Under the pieces are notes generated by a model. The model ran no database searches. It saw only the letters and a program-made list of their open reading frames with translations, and had not been told where the DNA came from. Shown piece after piece: positions 8,651 to 17,644 of a stretch of DNA of 64,000 nucleotides. The stretch lies in contig NZ_JASHIC010000033.1 in NCBI RefSeq assembly GCF_030056705.1, positions 30,512 to 94,511 on the forward strand, in the 5' to 3' direction. Origin of the DNA: Flectobacillus longus. Lineage in GTDB: Bacteria; Bacteroidota; Bacteroidia; Cytophagales; Spirosomataceae. The translations under genes were made by a program, and so were the position numbers. Within the stretch, counting starts at the first letter, position 1, and each line of letters starts with the position of its first letter.

Positions 8651-8730
8651 GTATATACATTAAATTTATCTATTCGTGAAATGAATAGATAATAATTATT
8701 GTTACCTTTATAGAAATTTAATGTATATAC
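8651..8730. promoter_or_regulatory. Nested inverted repeat abutting a start codon
   Basis: A perfect 17-bp inverted repeat (8651-8667 with 8714-8730) encloses a second perfect 10-bp stem (8666-8675 with 8683-8692). The right outer arm ends at the base before the ATG at 8731. In RNA this would fold the ribosome-binding region into a long hairpin, and in DNA it could be an operator. The function is unproven. Confidence 0.6.
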
Positions 8731-9609
8731 ATGAATCGCAAAGAGTTTTTAAAGGCTATGGCAATATTGCCAGCTACTATGAATATGGATATCAAGGCTT
8801 TAAACGAATTGGCTAACGCTCCAAAGACGGAGAGAATGCCTGCATTTTTCTTAGGACATGGTAGTCCGATGAATGCAATTGAGGATAATGAGTTTTCGAG
8901 AGGTTGGAAGAAAATAGGACAAGATTTACCTAAACCACGTGCCATTCTGTGTGTTTCGGCACACTGGGAAACGAGAGGTACTTTTGTTACTGCCATGCCC
9001 AAACCGAAAACAATTCATGATTTTGGAGGCTTTCCGCAAGCTTTATTTGATGTGCAATATCCTGCGCCAGGAAGCCCTTCGATTGCTTTAGAAACTAAGC
9101 AAGCGATTCATACCACTGAGGTTGGTCTCGACGAACAATGGGGCTTAGATCATGGTGCGTGGAGTGTTATCAAACATATTTATCCAAAGGCCGATGTTCC
9201 TGTTTTGCAGCTAAGCTTAGATTATACCAAAGCACCACAATATCACTATGACTTGGCAAAAGAAATTGCCAAATTACGGGATAAAGGCGTATTGATTGTA
9301 GGGAGTGGGAATATCGTTCATAACCTCCGCCGTTTGGCTTGGGACAAAGCTCGTTTGCCAGAATACGGGTATGATTGGGCATTGGAAGCTAATGAAATGT
9401 TGAAAAAAATGGCAGTAAATCAAGATCATAAATCTCTGATTAATTACCAAAGTTTAGGCTCGGCTGTACAATTGGCTGCGCCTTCACCAGACCATTATTT
9501 ACCTTTGCTTTATACGCTTGGAACACAGCAAGCCCAAGAACAAGTAAGCGTATTCAACGATAAGACTGTTTTAGGTGCAATATCGATGACTTCTTTCAAA
9601 ATTTCATAA
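8731..9609 (+). CDS. 4,5-DOPA-extradiol-dioxygenase-like protein (LigB family)
   Basis: A 292-residue class III extradiol dioxygenase of the YgiD/DODA type, which opens catecholic rings using a non-haem metal. Putative metal and catalytic histidines are His43 (LGHGSPMNAI), His78 (CVSAHWET) and His197 (GSGNIVHNLR), with His96 and His141 also conserved-looking. The first 30 residues precede the usual family start and look like an uncleaved or degenerate leader. It stands alone, with an inverted repeat immediately before its start and about 550 gene-free bases after it. The physiological substrate is unknown. Confidence 0.85.
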   Translation: MNRKEFLKAMAILPATMNMDIKALNELANAPKTERMPAFFLGHGSPMNAIEDNEFSRGWKKIGQDLPKPRAILCVSAHWETRGTFVTAMPKPKTIHDFGGFPQALFDVQYPAPGSPSIALETKQAIHTTEVGLDEQWGLDHGAWSVIKHIYPKADVPVLQLSLDYTKAPQYHYDLAKEIAKLRDKGVLIVGSGNIVHNLRRLAWDKARLPEYGYDWALEANEMLKKMAVNQDHKSLINYQSLGSAVQLAAPSPDHYLPLLYTLGTQQAQEQVSVFNDKTVLGAISMTSFKIS

Positions 9610-10156
9610 GTAACAAGATATTATTACATTAGTTGATTGTATCTCAGTTATTTGTAAGTGCTTACAATACCTATAATAATAAGATTGCATTCTTCACTAG
9701 TTCAAGACTTGGTTTCAGACTATCGTTTGTTTAAGTTTTAAACTGTATAAAAAATGAGTCCAAGACTTAGTCTTGAACTAGATTTTATTGTTACTGTTTT
9801 TCATCAGCTCCGTAGGAGCGACAGTTTGGTAGTCAAGAATCTTTTTCTTGTACCATTATAGAGCGCCGTAGGTGCGAAAGACTTCAAGATAAGTAGCTTT
9901 CGGTTGCACTTACGGCACTTTTAACCAATGATAGCGATATAATTCTCGTTTATCAAAACTTAATTTGCACTGCTCATTCTCTTAGGAACTTTACTCGACA
10001 GGACAATAAATTCAGCATAAATTCATAGATTTGAGCTAAACAGTGAGAAATCACATCATATCCAATTTTCATAAAAAGAAAGGATATTGGATGTAGTTGA
10101 TTGTTTAAACAAACAGATTGCATACACATATCTAAATTGATTTAACTACCAAAAAC
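9610..10156. other. Gene-free region with inverted repeats
   Basis: About 550 bases with no plausible gene. It contains a perfect 13-bp inverted repeat (9697-9709 with 9769-9781), a short palindrome GCTCCGTAGGAGC (9807-9819) and an imperfect hairpin (9863-9880 with about 9897-9917) carrying the related word GCGCCGTAGGTGCG. Such CCGTAGGAGCG words look like dispersed extragenic palindromes. A promoter for the downstream oxidoreductase is expected near 10060-10140. Confidence 0.5.
9697..9781. repeat. 13-bp inverted repeat, 59-base spacer
   Basis: CTAGTTCAAGACT at 9697-9709 is exactly complementary to 9769-9781. The right arm lies inside a further small palindrome (AAGACTTAGTCTT). No transposase or target duplication is visible, so this is either a regulatory hairpin or a relic of a small mobile element. 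Confidence 0.6.
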
Positions 10157-11233
10157 ATGTCAGTTCAAAAAATCAAAGTATTGGTTGTCGGTTGTGGAAA
10201 TATGGGTGCCTCGCACGCCACAGCCTATCACAATTCAGAAAATTTCGAGATTTGCGGAATTGTTTCTACGGGAAAAAGTAAGGAAGTTCTCAATGACAAA
10301 TTAGGAGGAGGTTATGCTCTTTTTAATGACTATACAGAAGCCTTAGAAGCTACTAAACCCGATGCAGTTTGTATCTCGACTTATCCTGATACCCATGAAA
10401 CCTTTGCCATTCAGGCATTAGAAGCTGATTGTCATGTGTTTATCGAAAAGCCATTGGCTGACACCGTAGCTGGAGCTGAAAGAGTAGCTGCTAAAGCAAA
10501 AGGGAAAAATAAGAAAGTTGTAGTTGGATATATATTGAGACATCACCCTTCGTGGGAAAAATTTGTAGAAGTTGCTTCTGGATTAGGACGTCCGTTGGTT
10601 ATGCGCATGAATCTCAACCAACAAAGTCATGGCTATATGTGGGATGTGCACAGAAATTTGATGAAAAGCCTTAGTCCGATTGTAGATTGTGGCGTTCATT
10701 ATATTGATGTGATGTGTCAAATGACTCGTTCTAAACCATTGCAGGTCAATGCTATTGGCGCGAGATTGACCAATGATATTCCTGAAGGAAATTATAATTA
10801 TGGTCAATTACAAATTCGCTTTGAAGATGGTTCAGTGGGCTGGTACGAGGCTGGTTGGGGACCAATGATGAGTGAAACGGCCTTTTTTGTCAAAGATGTT
10901 ATTGGACCAAAAGGCTGTGTGTCGATTGTTGCCAAAGAAGCAGGGGGCGTTGGCAAATCTGACAATGTGGATGCTCATACCAAAACAGAATCTTTGCGTG
11001 TACACTATGCAGATATTGATGGTAACAATGCTTTTACCAAACCTGATGAATGGATTAACCTCACCGACGAGCCAGATCATCAAGAGCTTTGTAATCGAGA
11101 ACAAGCCTATTTCTTGAAAGCAATCCAAGAAGACCTAAATTTAGATGACCATGTAGAAGATGCAGTCAATAGTTTAAGAATTGCCTTTGCTTGTGACGAA
11201 TCTGTTAAAACTGGATTGCCTGTGATGTTGTAG
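10157..11233 (+). CDS. Gfo/Idh/MocA-family NAD(P)-dependent oxidoreductase
   Basis: A 358-residue dehydrogenase with an N-terminal Rossmann domain (VVGCGNMGASHA, residues 10-21) and the family's EKP motif at 97-99 in HVFIEKPLAD. The C-terminal alpha/beta dimerisation domain includes the DCGVHYIDVM stretch, where His is a probable catalytic residue. Members oxidise or reduce sugars, inositols and related alcohols. The substrate cannot be read from sequence. There is no signal peptide, so it is cytoplasmic. It stands alone, ending before a strong bidirectional terminator. Confidence 0.9.
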   Translation: MSVQKIKVLVVGCGNMGASHATAYHNSENFEICGIVSTGKSKEVLNDKLGGGYALFNDYTEALEATKPDAVCISTYPDTHETFAIQALEADCHVFIEKPLADTVAGAERVAAKAKGKNKKVVVGYILRHHPSWEKFVEVASGLGRPLVMRMNLNQQSHGYMWDVHRNLMKSLSPIVDCGVHYIDVMCQMTRSKPLQVNAIGARLTNDIPEGNYNYGQLQIRFEDGSVGWYEAGWGPMMSETAFFVKDVIGPKGCVSIVAKEAGGVGKSDNVDAHTKTESLRVHYADIDGNNAFTKPDEWINLTDEPDHQELCNREQAYFLKAIQEDLNLDDHVEDAVNSLRIAFACDESVKTGLPVML

Positions 11234-11295
11234 GTATTGTGAAGTTATCAGTTAATGGGGTATCTGTTATTTGAATACACTAGAGGTATTTTATA

Positions 11296-11339
11296 AATTC
11301 CTAATAGGGTACAACTTTAGTCGCACCCTATTAGGAATT
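11296..11339. terminator. Bidirectional terminator
   Basis: A perfect 15-bp stem (11296-11310 with 11325-11339) with a 14-nt loop lies between two convergent genes, abutting the stop of the M61 peptidase gene. A/T-rich flanks allow function on both strands. Confidence 0.7.
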
Positions 11340-11340
11340 A

Positions 11341-12894
11341 TTATTTTTCTCCTAACCAACTTTTTAAAATAGCCTCTTGTTGAGATGTAATGGCAGCGGT
11401 TTTTCTTGAAACTGTCCATTTATGCGTTGTGTCGTCGGCTTTTACTTCCAAACCAGCGTATCCCAAATAAGTGGCATAATCCAACTCTTTGGTACTATAA
11501 ATATAGTCAAATTCTGCACTCAGTGATTGTCCTGCAATCGTTTCACAAGCCTGACGGAATTCGGCATCAGTGAAGCCTCTTTTGAGTTTTTTGTAATAAT
11601 AATTATACAAATAGCTCATGACATTGTCTAATGATTTTTGGTTATCAGTTGCATTTCTAATCGCCAAATCAACAATCCAGCCTACTAGGGGTCCTTTTTC
11701 GTAATAAGAAATTGATTTTGACGCATCTTTTCCAGATGTTCCGAAAGGTCCATCTTTCCAAGTGTCATAACTAGCCTGCACAAGGGATTGATGTAATCTG
11801 CCAGGGTTGTTTTGAATATTTGTGATATTTCTGGAAAGATTAGTTAATACCTCTTGCTCGGAGATTAGTCCTGCTCTTTTTACTAATAAATACTCATAAT
11901 ACACGGTCAAACCTTCGCTGATCCAAAGCTGATTGGTATGATTCATTTGACTGTAATCAAATGGACCTAACTCAAAAGGACGAATTCTTTTTACGTTGTA
12001 ATGGTGAAAATATTCATGTGTCAAAAAGTTCAATATCTTAATTTCAACATCTCTATTGCTTAGTTTTTCGCCTGTAAAACTAACGGTTGTATTGTTCAAG
12101 TGCTCAATACCGCCATTTCCTGGACCGATTCCAATAAAAGTATATTCATTATAAGGAATATCGCCAATAAGCGTTGTAGCCTGTTCAATAATTTTTTGAA
12201 GCTGGTTCATGAGACGAACTTTGTCGAATTCGCCCATTTTATAACCCACAAAGCGGTGTTTTTTGCCACCAACACTAAATGATGGTAACTCATCTAGGCT
12301 TCCAGAAAGGATAGGACAGTCGTAAAGTATATCAAAATCGGGTGCAGTAAATTCATGCTTTTTCCCATAAACTGGTGTTAAACCAGTTGCAACATCTTTC
12401 CAAGGTGTTTTTACTTTAATATTTACTGGACTCTGTAGAAATTCGGGTATATACAAAAAAGCTGCTGTCGTAACAACGTAGGCATGAGTGGTATCCACTA
12501 CGGCTGCTGCGACAAAATTTCGTTTGGCGGCTACCGAATAGTTGATGGAAAAGGGTGTATTTTTGGGTAAAACTAGTTGCCAAACATTATCCCCTTTTTT
12601 GGTAAGTGTCAATGCTTTTCCTTTGGCATCTTTAGCCTCGATTTTATTGATTTGTTTGGCGTAAGACATGATTTGATAATACCCTGGCATCCATTGAGGC
12701 ATCGTAAAATCTAAGGTGTCTTTGGGGAATCCAGCGCTACTTAATTCAACGGTAAATGTTTGATTTTGAGGCTTATTAAAATCAATTGTATAATTAAATA
12801 GTGCTTTTTTAGAAGATTGAGCCATTGCGTTCTGCGAAACTATAAATAATCCAATCAATAAAAGCTTGAAACCCTTTTTGGAATAGTTATTCAT
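11341..12894 (-). CDS. Secreted M61-family glycyl aminopeptidase-like metalloprotease
   Basis: A 517-residue exported protein with signal peptide (about 1-25) and a peptidase M61 catalytic domain. The zinc motif HEYFH is at 293-297, and the third ligand is probably Glu327 in WISEGLTVYYE. GGIEHLNN (261-268) matches the substrate-recognition strand of the family. M61 proteins usually carry a C-terminal PDZ domain and exceed 580 residues. This one ends right after the peptidase helices, so the PDZ domain appears to be missing. It probably acts in the periplasm on N-terminal Gly/Ala peptides. Confidence 0.88.
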   Translation of the reverse strand: MNNYSKKGFKLLLIGLFIVSQNAMAQSSKKALFNYTIDFNKPQNQTFTVELSSAGFPKDTLDFTMPQWMPGYYQIMSYAKQINKIEAKDAKGKALTLTKKGDNVWQLVLPKNTPFSINYSVAAKRNFVAAAVVDTTHAYVVTTAAFLYIPEFLQSPVNIKVKTPWKDVATGLTPVYGKKHEFTAPDFDILYDCPILSGSLDELPSFSVGGKKHRFVGYKMGEFDKVRLMNQLQKIIEQATTLIGDIPYNEYTFIGIGPGNGGIEHLNNTTVSFTGEKLSNRDVEIKILNFLTHEYFHHYNVKRIRPFELGPFDYSQMNHTNQLWISEGLTVYYEYLLVKRAGLISEQEVLTNLSRNITNIQNNPGRLHQSLVQASYDTWKDGPFGTSGKDASKSISYYEKGPLVGWIVDLAIRNATDNQKSLDNVMSYLYNYYYKKLKRGFTDAEFRQACETIAGQSLSAEFDYIYSTKELDYATYLGYAGLEVKADDTTHKWTVSRKTAAITSQQEAILKSWLGEK

Positions 12895-13074
12895 CGAAAT
12901 TGTACAATTAGAAGGTTAATGAAGGTAAAGGAAACAATTTACTTAATTATTCGATGAAATATACGTTTGGGTTAAAATTCGCTAAGAATGGACAATATTT
13001 GAATTGATTTATGAAAATGACTGGGCTGAGTGTTTTATCTTTCGAAGAATATTTATTTCTAAACAATCTAATTC

Positions 13075-13605
13075 ATGAAACTTCAAAAATTACTCTCAAT
13101 GATTTGTTTGTTTTTGGCTATTTCTAGCCTTGCAAACGCACAAACATCTAAAGATGAAATGATTAAAGAATGGGAAAGAGCCAAGACCTACACTAAGGAA
13201 TACCTTGATGCAATGCCTGAGTCTGGTTATGCCTTAAAGCCCACACCAGAAATGCGTTCATTTGCTGAACAAATGTTACACTTGACAGATGGTAATTATG
13301 GTTTTGCGGCAGCAGCTTCAGGCGAAAAAAGTACTTTTGCACCGGGAGAATTAGAAAAGACGACAGATAAGTCTAAAGCAAATGTCTCTAAAATCGTATT
13401 GGATGGATATGATTTTGTGATTAACAGCTTGAAAAAAGTACCAGTAGACAAAATGGGTGAGACAATCAAATTGTTTAATCGTTTTGAGATGACTAGAGGT
13501 TCAGCCTTTGCTAAATGTTTTGAGCATCAAACACACCACAGAGGTCAAACAACGGTTTATATTCGTTTAGCAGGAGCGAAGCCACCACAGGAAAAGCTTT
13601 TCTAG
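13075..13605 (+). CDS. Exported DinB-family protein
   Basis: A 176-residue protein with a clear Sec signal (cleavage near ANAQ, residue 23) followed by a DinB four-helix bundle. Candidate metal ligands are the His in EQMLHLTDG and the C-terminal HQTHHRGQ pair, the standard DinB triad. DinB proteins include thiol S-transferases and hydrolases of unknown substrate. The exported form is common in this phylum. It converges on the universal stress protein gene, with an inverted repeat in the gap. Confidence 0.85.
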   Translation: MKLQKLLSMICLFLAISSLANAQTSKDEMIKEWERAKTYTKEYLDAMPESGYALKPTPEMRSFAEQMLHLTDGNYGFAAAASGEKSTFAPGELEKTTDKSKANVSKIVLDGYDFVINSLKKVPVDKMGETIKLFNRFEMTRGSAFAKCFEHQTHHRGQTTVYIRLAGAKPPQEKLF

Positions 13606-13630
13606 AGCCTTCGTTAATTTAGTGAATTAT

Positions 13631-13762
13631 GATTGAGTGAATGAGTGATTATTAATACTGGACAAAAGGGATAAAAGCGATTCAATAGTTTTGACTTTGT
13701 CTCGAATCAGTTATTTCAATTTATCTAGTAATCAATGAAAATAATCACTCATTTACTCAATC
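13631..13762. repeat. 23-bp inverted repeat between convergent genes
   Basis: Positions 13631-13653 and 13740-13762 are complementary with a single mismatch, separated by 86 bases. The right-arm word AATAATCACT..TACTCAAT recurs at about 8624-8644 downstream of cobC, suggesting a dispersed family of intergenic repeats. No T-run follows, so a simple terminator role is not evident. Confidence 0.55.
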
Positions 13763-13790
13763 TCAAATCACTCAATAATTAGTTTGTATG

Positions 13791-14606
13791 TTAAAGGTTC
13801 AATGAGAGTAAAGGAACATTACTTTCAGATGCCATCATACGGGTTTTACTTCTATGTACCATAGAGCTCAAAAAGCCGTATTTATACGGTACCATGACCA
13901 ATAAATCGGAATTGGTCTCTTTTATTTCATCTTTAATAGATTCGACTACGCTATCAGAAGTTACGTTGTTGTACGAGTAATCGATTCCATCCAAACCTGC
14001 ATAAATACTATCCAAATGCTCGGTATCTACTGCATTGAGTTCGTATTGTTTACGACAAACATAAAATACCTCCACTTTGGCGCCAAAACTTCTGGCAACG
14101 GATTTTACCCTTTCCAAAATGATACCATGAACGCCTTTGGTGACGTCACAAGCAAATAGAATTTTCTTGATTCCTTCAAATTTTACACTTTTAGGAATCG
14201 CCATGATAGGGTATTTGATTTTGTTGATAACAAGTGTCGTAGTATTCCCCAATAAATCTTGTTCAACCGACTTTTCGGGCATTCCCAAAACTAGCATATC
14301 GGCGTCATGCGTTACAAAACAGCGATTTAGTTCGTCAGTTATATCACCAGAAGCAATATGAGGAGTTACTTTGATTTGGTATTCTTTTTCGAGTTTTTGG
14401 GCAGCTTCAGCCAACTCTAACTTCGCTAAGGCTAATCCATGATTCATTGAGTTACTTGAAGTACGGGCGTTCAGGGCGTGTATAGACACATTGTGTAGGT
14501 TGAACAATACCAACTCCAAGTTTAATGCAGCCGCAGCTTGTGCAGCATATATAGTAGCATTTTCGGCTTCTTCCGAAAAATTCGTTGCAACAATCACCTT
14601 TTTCAT
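13791..14606 (-). CDS. Tandem universal stress protein (UspA family)
   Basis: A 271-residue protein made of two Usp domains (about 1-140 and 148-271). The first begins MKKVIVATNFSEEAENA and contains LVLGMPEKSVEQDLLGNTT, close to the GxxGxxxxxxxGS/T ATP-binding pattern but without a perfect match. The second starts KKILFACDVT and appears degenerate at the nucleotide site. This two-domain form is typical of Bacteroidota stress responses. It is monocistronic and followed by the 369-base gap that carries its promoter. Confidence 0.88.
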   Translation of the reverse strand: MKKVIVATNFSEEAENATIYAAQAAAALNLELVLFNLHNVSIHALNARTSSNSMNHGLALAKLELAEAAQKLEKEYQIKVTPHIASGDITDELNRCFVTHDADMLVLGMPEKSVEQDLLGNTTTLVINKIKYPIMAIPKSVKFEGIKKILFACDVTKGVHGIILERVKSVARSFGAKVEVFYVCRKQYELNAVDTEHLDSIYAGLDGIDYSYNNVTSDSVVESIKDEIKETNSDLLVMVPYKYGFLSSMVHRSKTRMMASESNVPLLSLNL

Positions 14607-14975
14607 AGCCTTGATGTTTTAAGCTTTCTACTCATTTATGGAAAGCAAGTTATGTTGATAAAAAGAACAAAACACTCTTGAAAAGCAGGTTTTGTATTAA
14701 CTTTCATCATGGAATATGTGGTTTTGACCCTCTATTTATTAAACGAAATAAGGGCTACTTTCGTTGCAAAATCTAGTTAAAAATAATATTATTTTGCTAA
14801 AAAATTGAATAAAACGAACTTGTAACTGTTTTGGCTTTTTCGTTGAGGTTGACACCCGTTTGTCGGAAATTTCAGTAATGAATTGGGCATTTGACTAAAG
14901 CGACATTTTCTCTCTAAAATTAGAGAAGATTATATAGCCTCCTCGTCAACTTTGGCTGGTTTTTTCGAAACAAAA
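14607..14975. other. Gap before the patatin gene
   Basis: About 370 gene-free bases. They should contain the promoter of the leftward Usp gene and the 3' end of the leftward patatin gene. A small stem (TCTCTAA/TTAGAGA near 14911-14926) could end the patatin message. No ORF or RNA gene was recognised. Confidence 0.4.
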
Positions 14976-16841
14976 TTATTCTCTATAAAATCTTAATTCT
15001 TCTTCAGACATATTTTCGAACATCTTTTTGGCGTGCTGATAGCCAATTTCATAGATTTCATCAAAAGCTTGCCAATTGAGAATACTGTATTTGCGTAAAT
15101 CTGGATTGATATATAGGTCTGTATATTTTTTGGTTTCACTTTGTCGAGCATCGCTGTATAACACTGTGCTATTCAAAATAATAGACATGAGCAAGGGCAT
15201 ACGGTATTTCTGGTCTTTTTTATTACGAAATCTATCTTTTAGTATTTCCCAACCCGAAGGCATTTTGGTTATAGAGAGTTTGTTGGGTTTATCAATAAAA
15301 AAGTCTACTCCAATAATTTTGGCAACGCCTATTTTATTCATGATATCTGTCGGAAAATTATTGAAAGTACCGCCATCTACCAAGAAATCATTGTTGTCAA
15401 TCACAGGTGGGAAAACGCCCGGAATAGAGCTACTGGCACGCAAATACTTGGTAATAGAGCCTTTGGTATGTAATACTTCTCGTGCTTCAGTAAAATTACT
15501 GGAGACAAAATAGCAGGGAATCCATGTATCTTCGATATTTACCTCCTTGCCAACACTACTGACAATGCTATCCGAAATCATTTTTTCGATTCTGTGTCCT
15601 TTTATTAATGACACAAAAGGTAATAAAGTATAATCTTTGGTTGGATTGAAAAAGGCTCCTTTTCTGGCATTTTGTCTTGCCATATCAGGCGAAATATCAA
15701 AGGCAACCAATGAGGACATCATAGCTCCAACGCTCGTGCCTCCCACAAAATCTATAGGAATATTAAATTCTTTCAATGCCTGATAAACGCCCAAATGGGC
15801 AAAACCTTTGGCACCCCCACCAGCTAGCACCAAACCAATGGCATTGCCAGAGATAACCCTTGCAAGACGTTGTAAATCAGTAATTAAATGGGGGCGGATA
15901 TGGAAATGTCGCTGAACGTTTCTAATGTTTAACCATTTATCAGTAAAATGCGGTATTCTTGTGGATTCATTATGCAATAATATTAAATTTTTGACCGCTG
16001 GTTTAGCCTGTGTTTTGACGAAAATCTCTTTTTCAAAAGCAGTCAACTCTGGTGAATATTCTGCTGAGGCAAGCAGATAAATTTCGTCGGCATTCCGAAT
16101 ACAGCGTTTGGTCCATTCTGTGTTAGAACTATCACAGATGTACAACATCAAATCATATTTAGATTCTTGTTCGTCGAGCCATTGACTGAGTTTGCGATAA
16201 TGAGTGGTATCACTTTTGGCAGCTTGAGCCAGATTTTCAGTTTCATGGGTATGATTAATGAGGTCAGAAGAAAGTAAAAGTGTTCGACCTTTTCGTTCGA
16301 GATAAGGAAAAAGTTTGTCAATAAAATCACGATGATTGAGTGTAGGAGATATACCCACAAAACAAATATTAACAGGCTTTTTAATACTTTTTTTGAGTGA
16401 CTGTGAATTGCGTAGACGATTGATGATAATTTTGGAAACACTCATCGAAATTAGCGGATAAGCTTTCAGGATTTCCTCAAAAAGCGCTTTTGTGAGTTTT
16501 ACCAACACGCTATCGCGGGTAGCTACAATACTTGCGCCTCGTGGTTCGCCAGTAAACAATGCCATTTCGCCCACTGTTTCACCTCTGATAATTTCTCCTA
16601 CGGTCAAGTTTTCGCCTTCTGTAGTGGTAATATATGCTCGTAGTCGACCGCTAATAACAAAATACAAGGAATCATCTATCTCGTCTTGTCGAAACAAGAT
16701 TTCGCCACCAGCCAATTCTATCCACTCCAATTGCGGTTCGATTAGTCCAAGCATTTGAGTGTCAAATTTGCCAAAAACACTAGATAGACTATTTACCAAT
16801 AAATCATGTTGATAGTCTTTTATTGGATAATTATGTTGCAT
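14976..16841 (-). CDS. Cyclic-nucleotide-binding patatin-like phospholipase
   Basis: A 621-residue multidomain protein resembling the eukaryotic NTE and YlbK/RssA families. Residues 15-140 form a cNMP-binding domain whose phosphate cassette GEMALFTGEPRGAS (92-105) keeps the Glu and Arg of cAMP-binding proteins. Residues 155-330 form a Rossmann-like domain. Residues 335-600 are a patatin lipase with oxyanion loop GGGAKG (341-346), nucleophile Ser370 in GTSVG and Asp489 in DGG. It probably hydrolyses phospholipids in response to a cyclic nucleotide. The adenylate cyclase two genes upstream on the same strand is the obvious signal source. Confidence 0.9.
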   Translation of the reverse strand: MQHNYPIKDYQHDLLVNSLSSVFGKFDTQMLGLIEPQLEWIELAGGEILFRQDEIDDSLYFVISGRLRAYITTTEGENLTVGEIIRGETVGEMALFTGEPRGASIVATRDSVLVKLTKALFEEILKAYPLISMSVSKIIINRLRNSQSLKKSIKKPVNICFVGISPTLNHRDFIDKLFPYLERKGRTLLLSSDLINHTHETENLAQAAKSDTTHYRKLSQWLDEQESKYDLMLYICDSSNTEWTKRCIRNADEIYLLASAEYSPELTAFEKEIFVKTQAKPAVKNLILLHNESTRIPHFTDKWLNIRNVQRHFHIRPHLITDLQRLARVISGNAIGLVLAGGGAKGFAHLGVYQALKEFNIPIDFVGGTSVGAMMSSLVAFDISPDMARQNARKGAFFNPTKDYTLLPFVSLIKGHRIEKMISDSIVSSVGKEVNIEDTWIPCYFVSSNFTEAREVLHTKGSITKYLRASSSIPGVFPPVIDNNDFLVDGGTFNNFPTDIMNKIGVAKIIGVDFFIDKPNKLSITKMPSGWEILKDRFRNKKDQKYRMPLLMSIILNSTVLYSDARQSETKKYTDLYINPDLRKYSILNWQAFDEIYEIGYQHAKKMFENMSEEELRFYRE

Positions 16842-16920
16842 AATTTAAGTTGTTCGATTTGAGATATGTTTGAGTGGACTGTGGGCTTTGACTTTTATTG
16901 AATTGAACCTCACCGTCAGT

Positions 16921-17508
16921 TTATTGGGTGTCTTGTTTTGAGCGTAATTCTACGATTCTTTTATTTTTTTCCTCTGTTCGCTCTTTTTGGTTTGTTTGGG
17001 TGAAATAAGCATGTTTTACCAGAAAATCTATCTGGATTTGCGTCCAATTTTGGTTTGAGTTAAGACGTTCAAAATGCAAAAGTTCCTGATGTAAAGTCTC
17101 AACAATCGTGTAATAATTGGCTCCTCCCAAATAATCCAAGTCGGCATCACATAATATCTTCGAGAGCAAATTGTCAGGTGATTGTGGTATTTTGGTTGCC
17201 TTTATCAAATTCTTAATCACTGAAATCTGGGCAGAATTATAGCCACAACTAGGCAAAATTCTCTCTGCAATTTGACAACTAAAATCTTCGTGATTGTCGT
17301 ACGAAAGTAAAAAGCCTGAATCATGGAAATAGCAAGCTGTAGCCAATAAAACAAGATTTTCTTCGTCGGAAATACCTTCTGACAAAGCTATTTCATGCGC
17401 TCGTTTTGCGACCGACAGAGTGTGATTGACATGGTGATAGCTAAAAGTAGGAGAGAGTTCCTTCGTCAATCGTTCTAAAATATATGTTCGAGCTAATGCG
17501 AGGTTCAT
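16921..17508 (-). CDS. HD-domain metal-dependent phosphohydrolase
   Basis: A 195-residue HD protein. Metal-site residues are the His pair at the start (SYHHVNHT), the HD dyad in CYFHDSGF and the later Asp in ILCDADLDYLGG. The frame extends five codons upstream to a TTG, and the ATG at 17508 is preferred. HD enzymes cleave nucleotides, cyclic nucleotides or (p)ppGpp. The gene sits between an adenylate cyclase and a cNMP-binding phospholipase, so a phosphodiesterase role is an attractive but unproven guess. Gaps to the neighbours are 80 and 136 bases. Confidence 0.8.
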   Translation of the reverse strand: MNLALARTYILERLTKELSPTFSYHHVNHTLSVAKRAHEIALSEGISDEENLVLLATACYFHDSGFLLSYDNHEDFSCQIAERILPSCGYNSAQISVIKNLIKATKIPQSPDNLLSKILCDADLDYLGGANYYTIVETLHQELLHFERLNSNQNWTQIQIDFLVKHAYFTQTNQKERTEEKNKRIVELRSKQDTQ

Positions 17509-17644
17509 CGTATTGTATTCCAAATGTGATAAGTGATATAATTAGGCTTTCGGCAATCAGCAATGGGCGGTCAGCAAAATGTTTTTATCATTTCATAAGA
17601 GATATTGTATTGATATTTAAAAATTTACATTCACAATTCACTAC

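Noticed and set aside
9697..9781. Inverted repeat considered as ends of an insertion sequence
   Set aside because: Only 59 bases lie between the arms, with no transposase and no target-site duplication.
15076..15513. 145-codon plus-strand frame inside the patatin gene
   Set aside because: Antisense to the catalytic patatin domain with intact DGG motif; no domain recognised.
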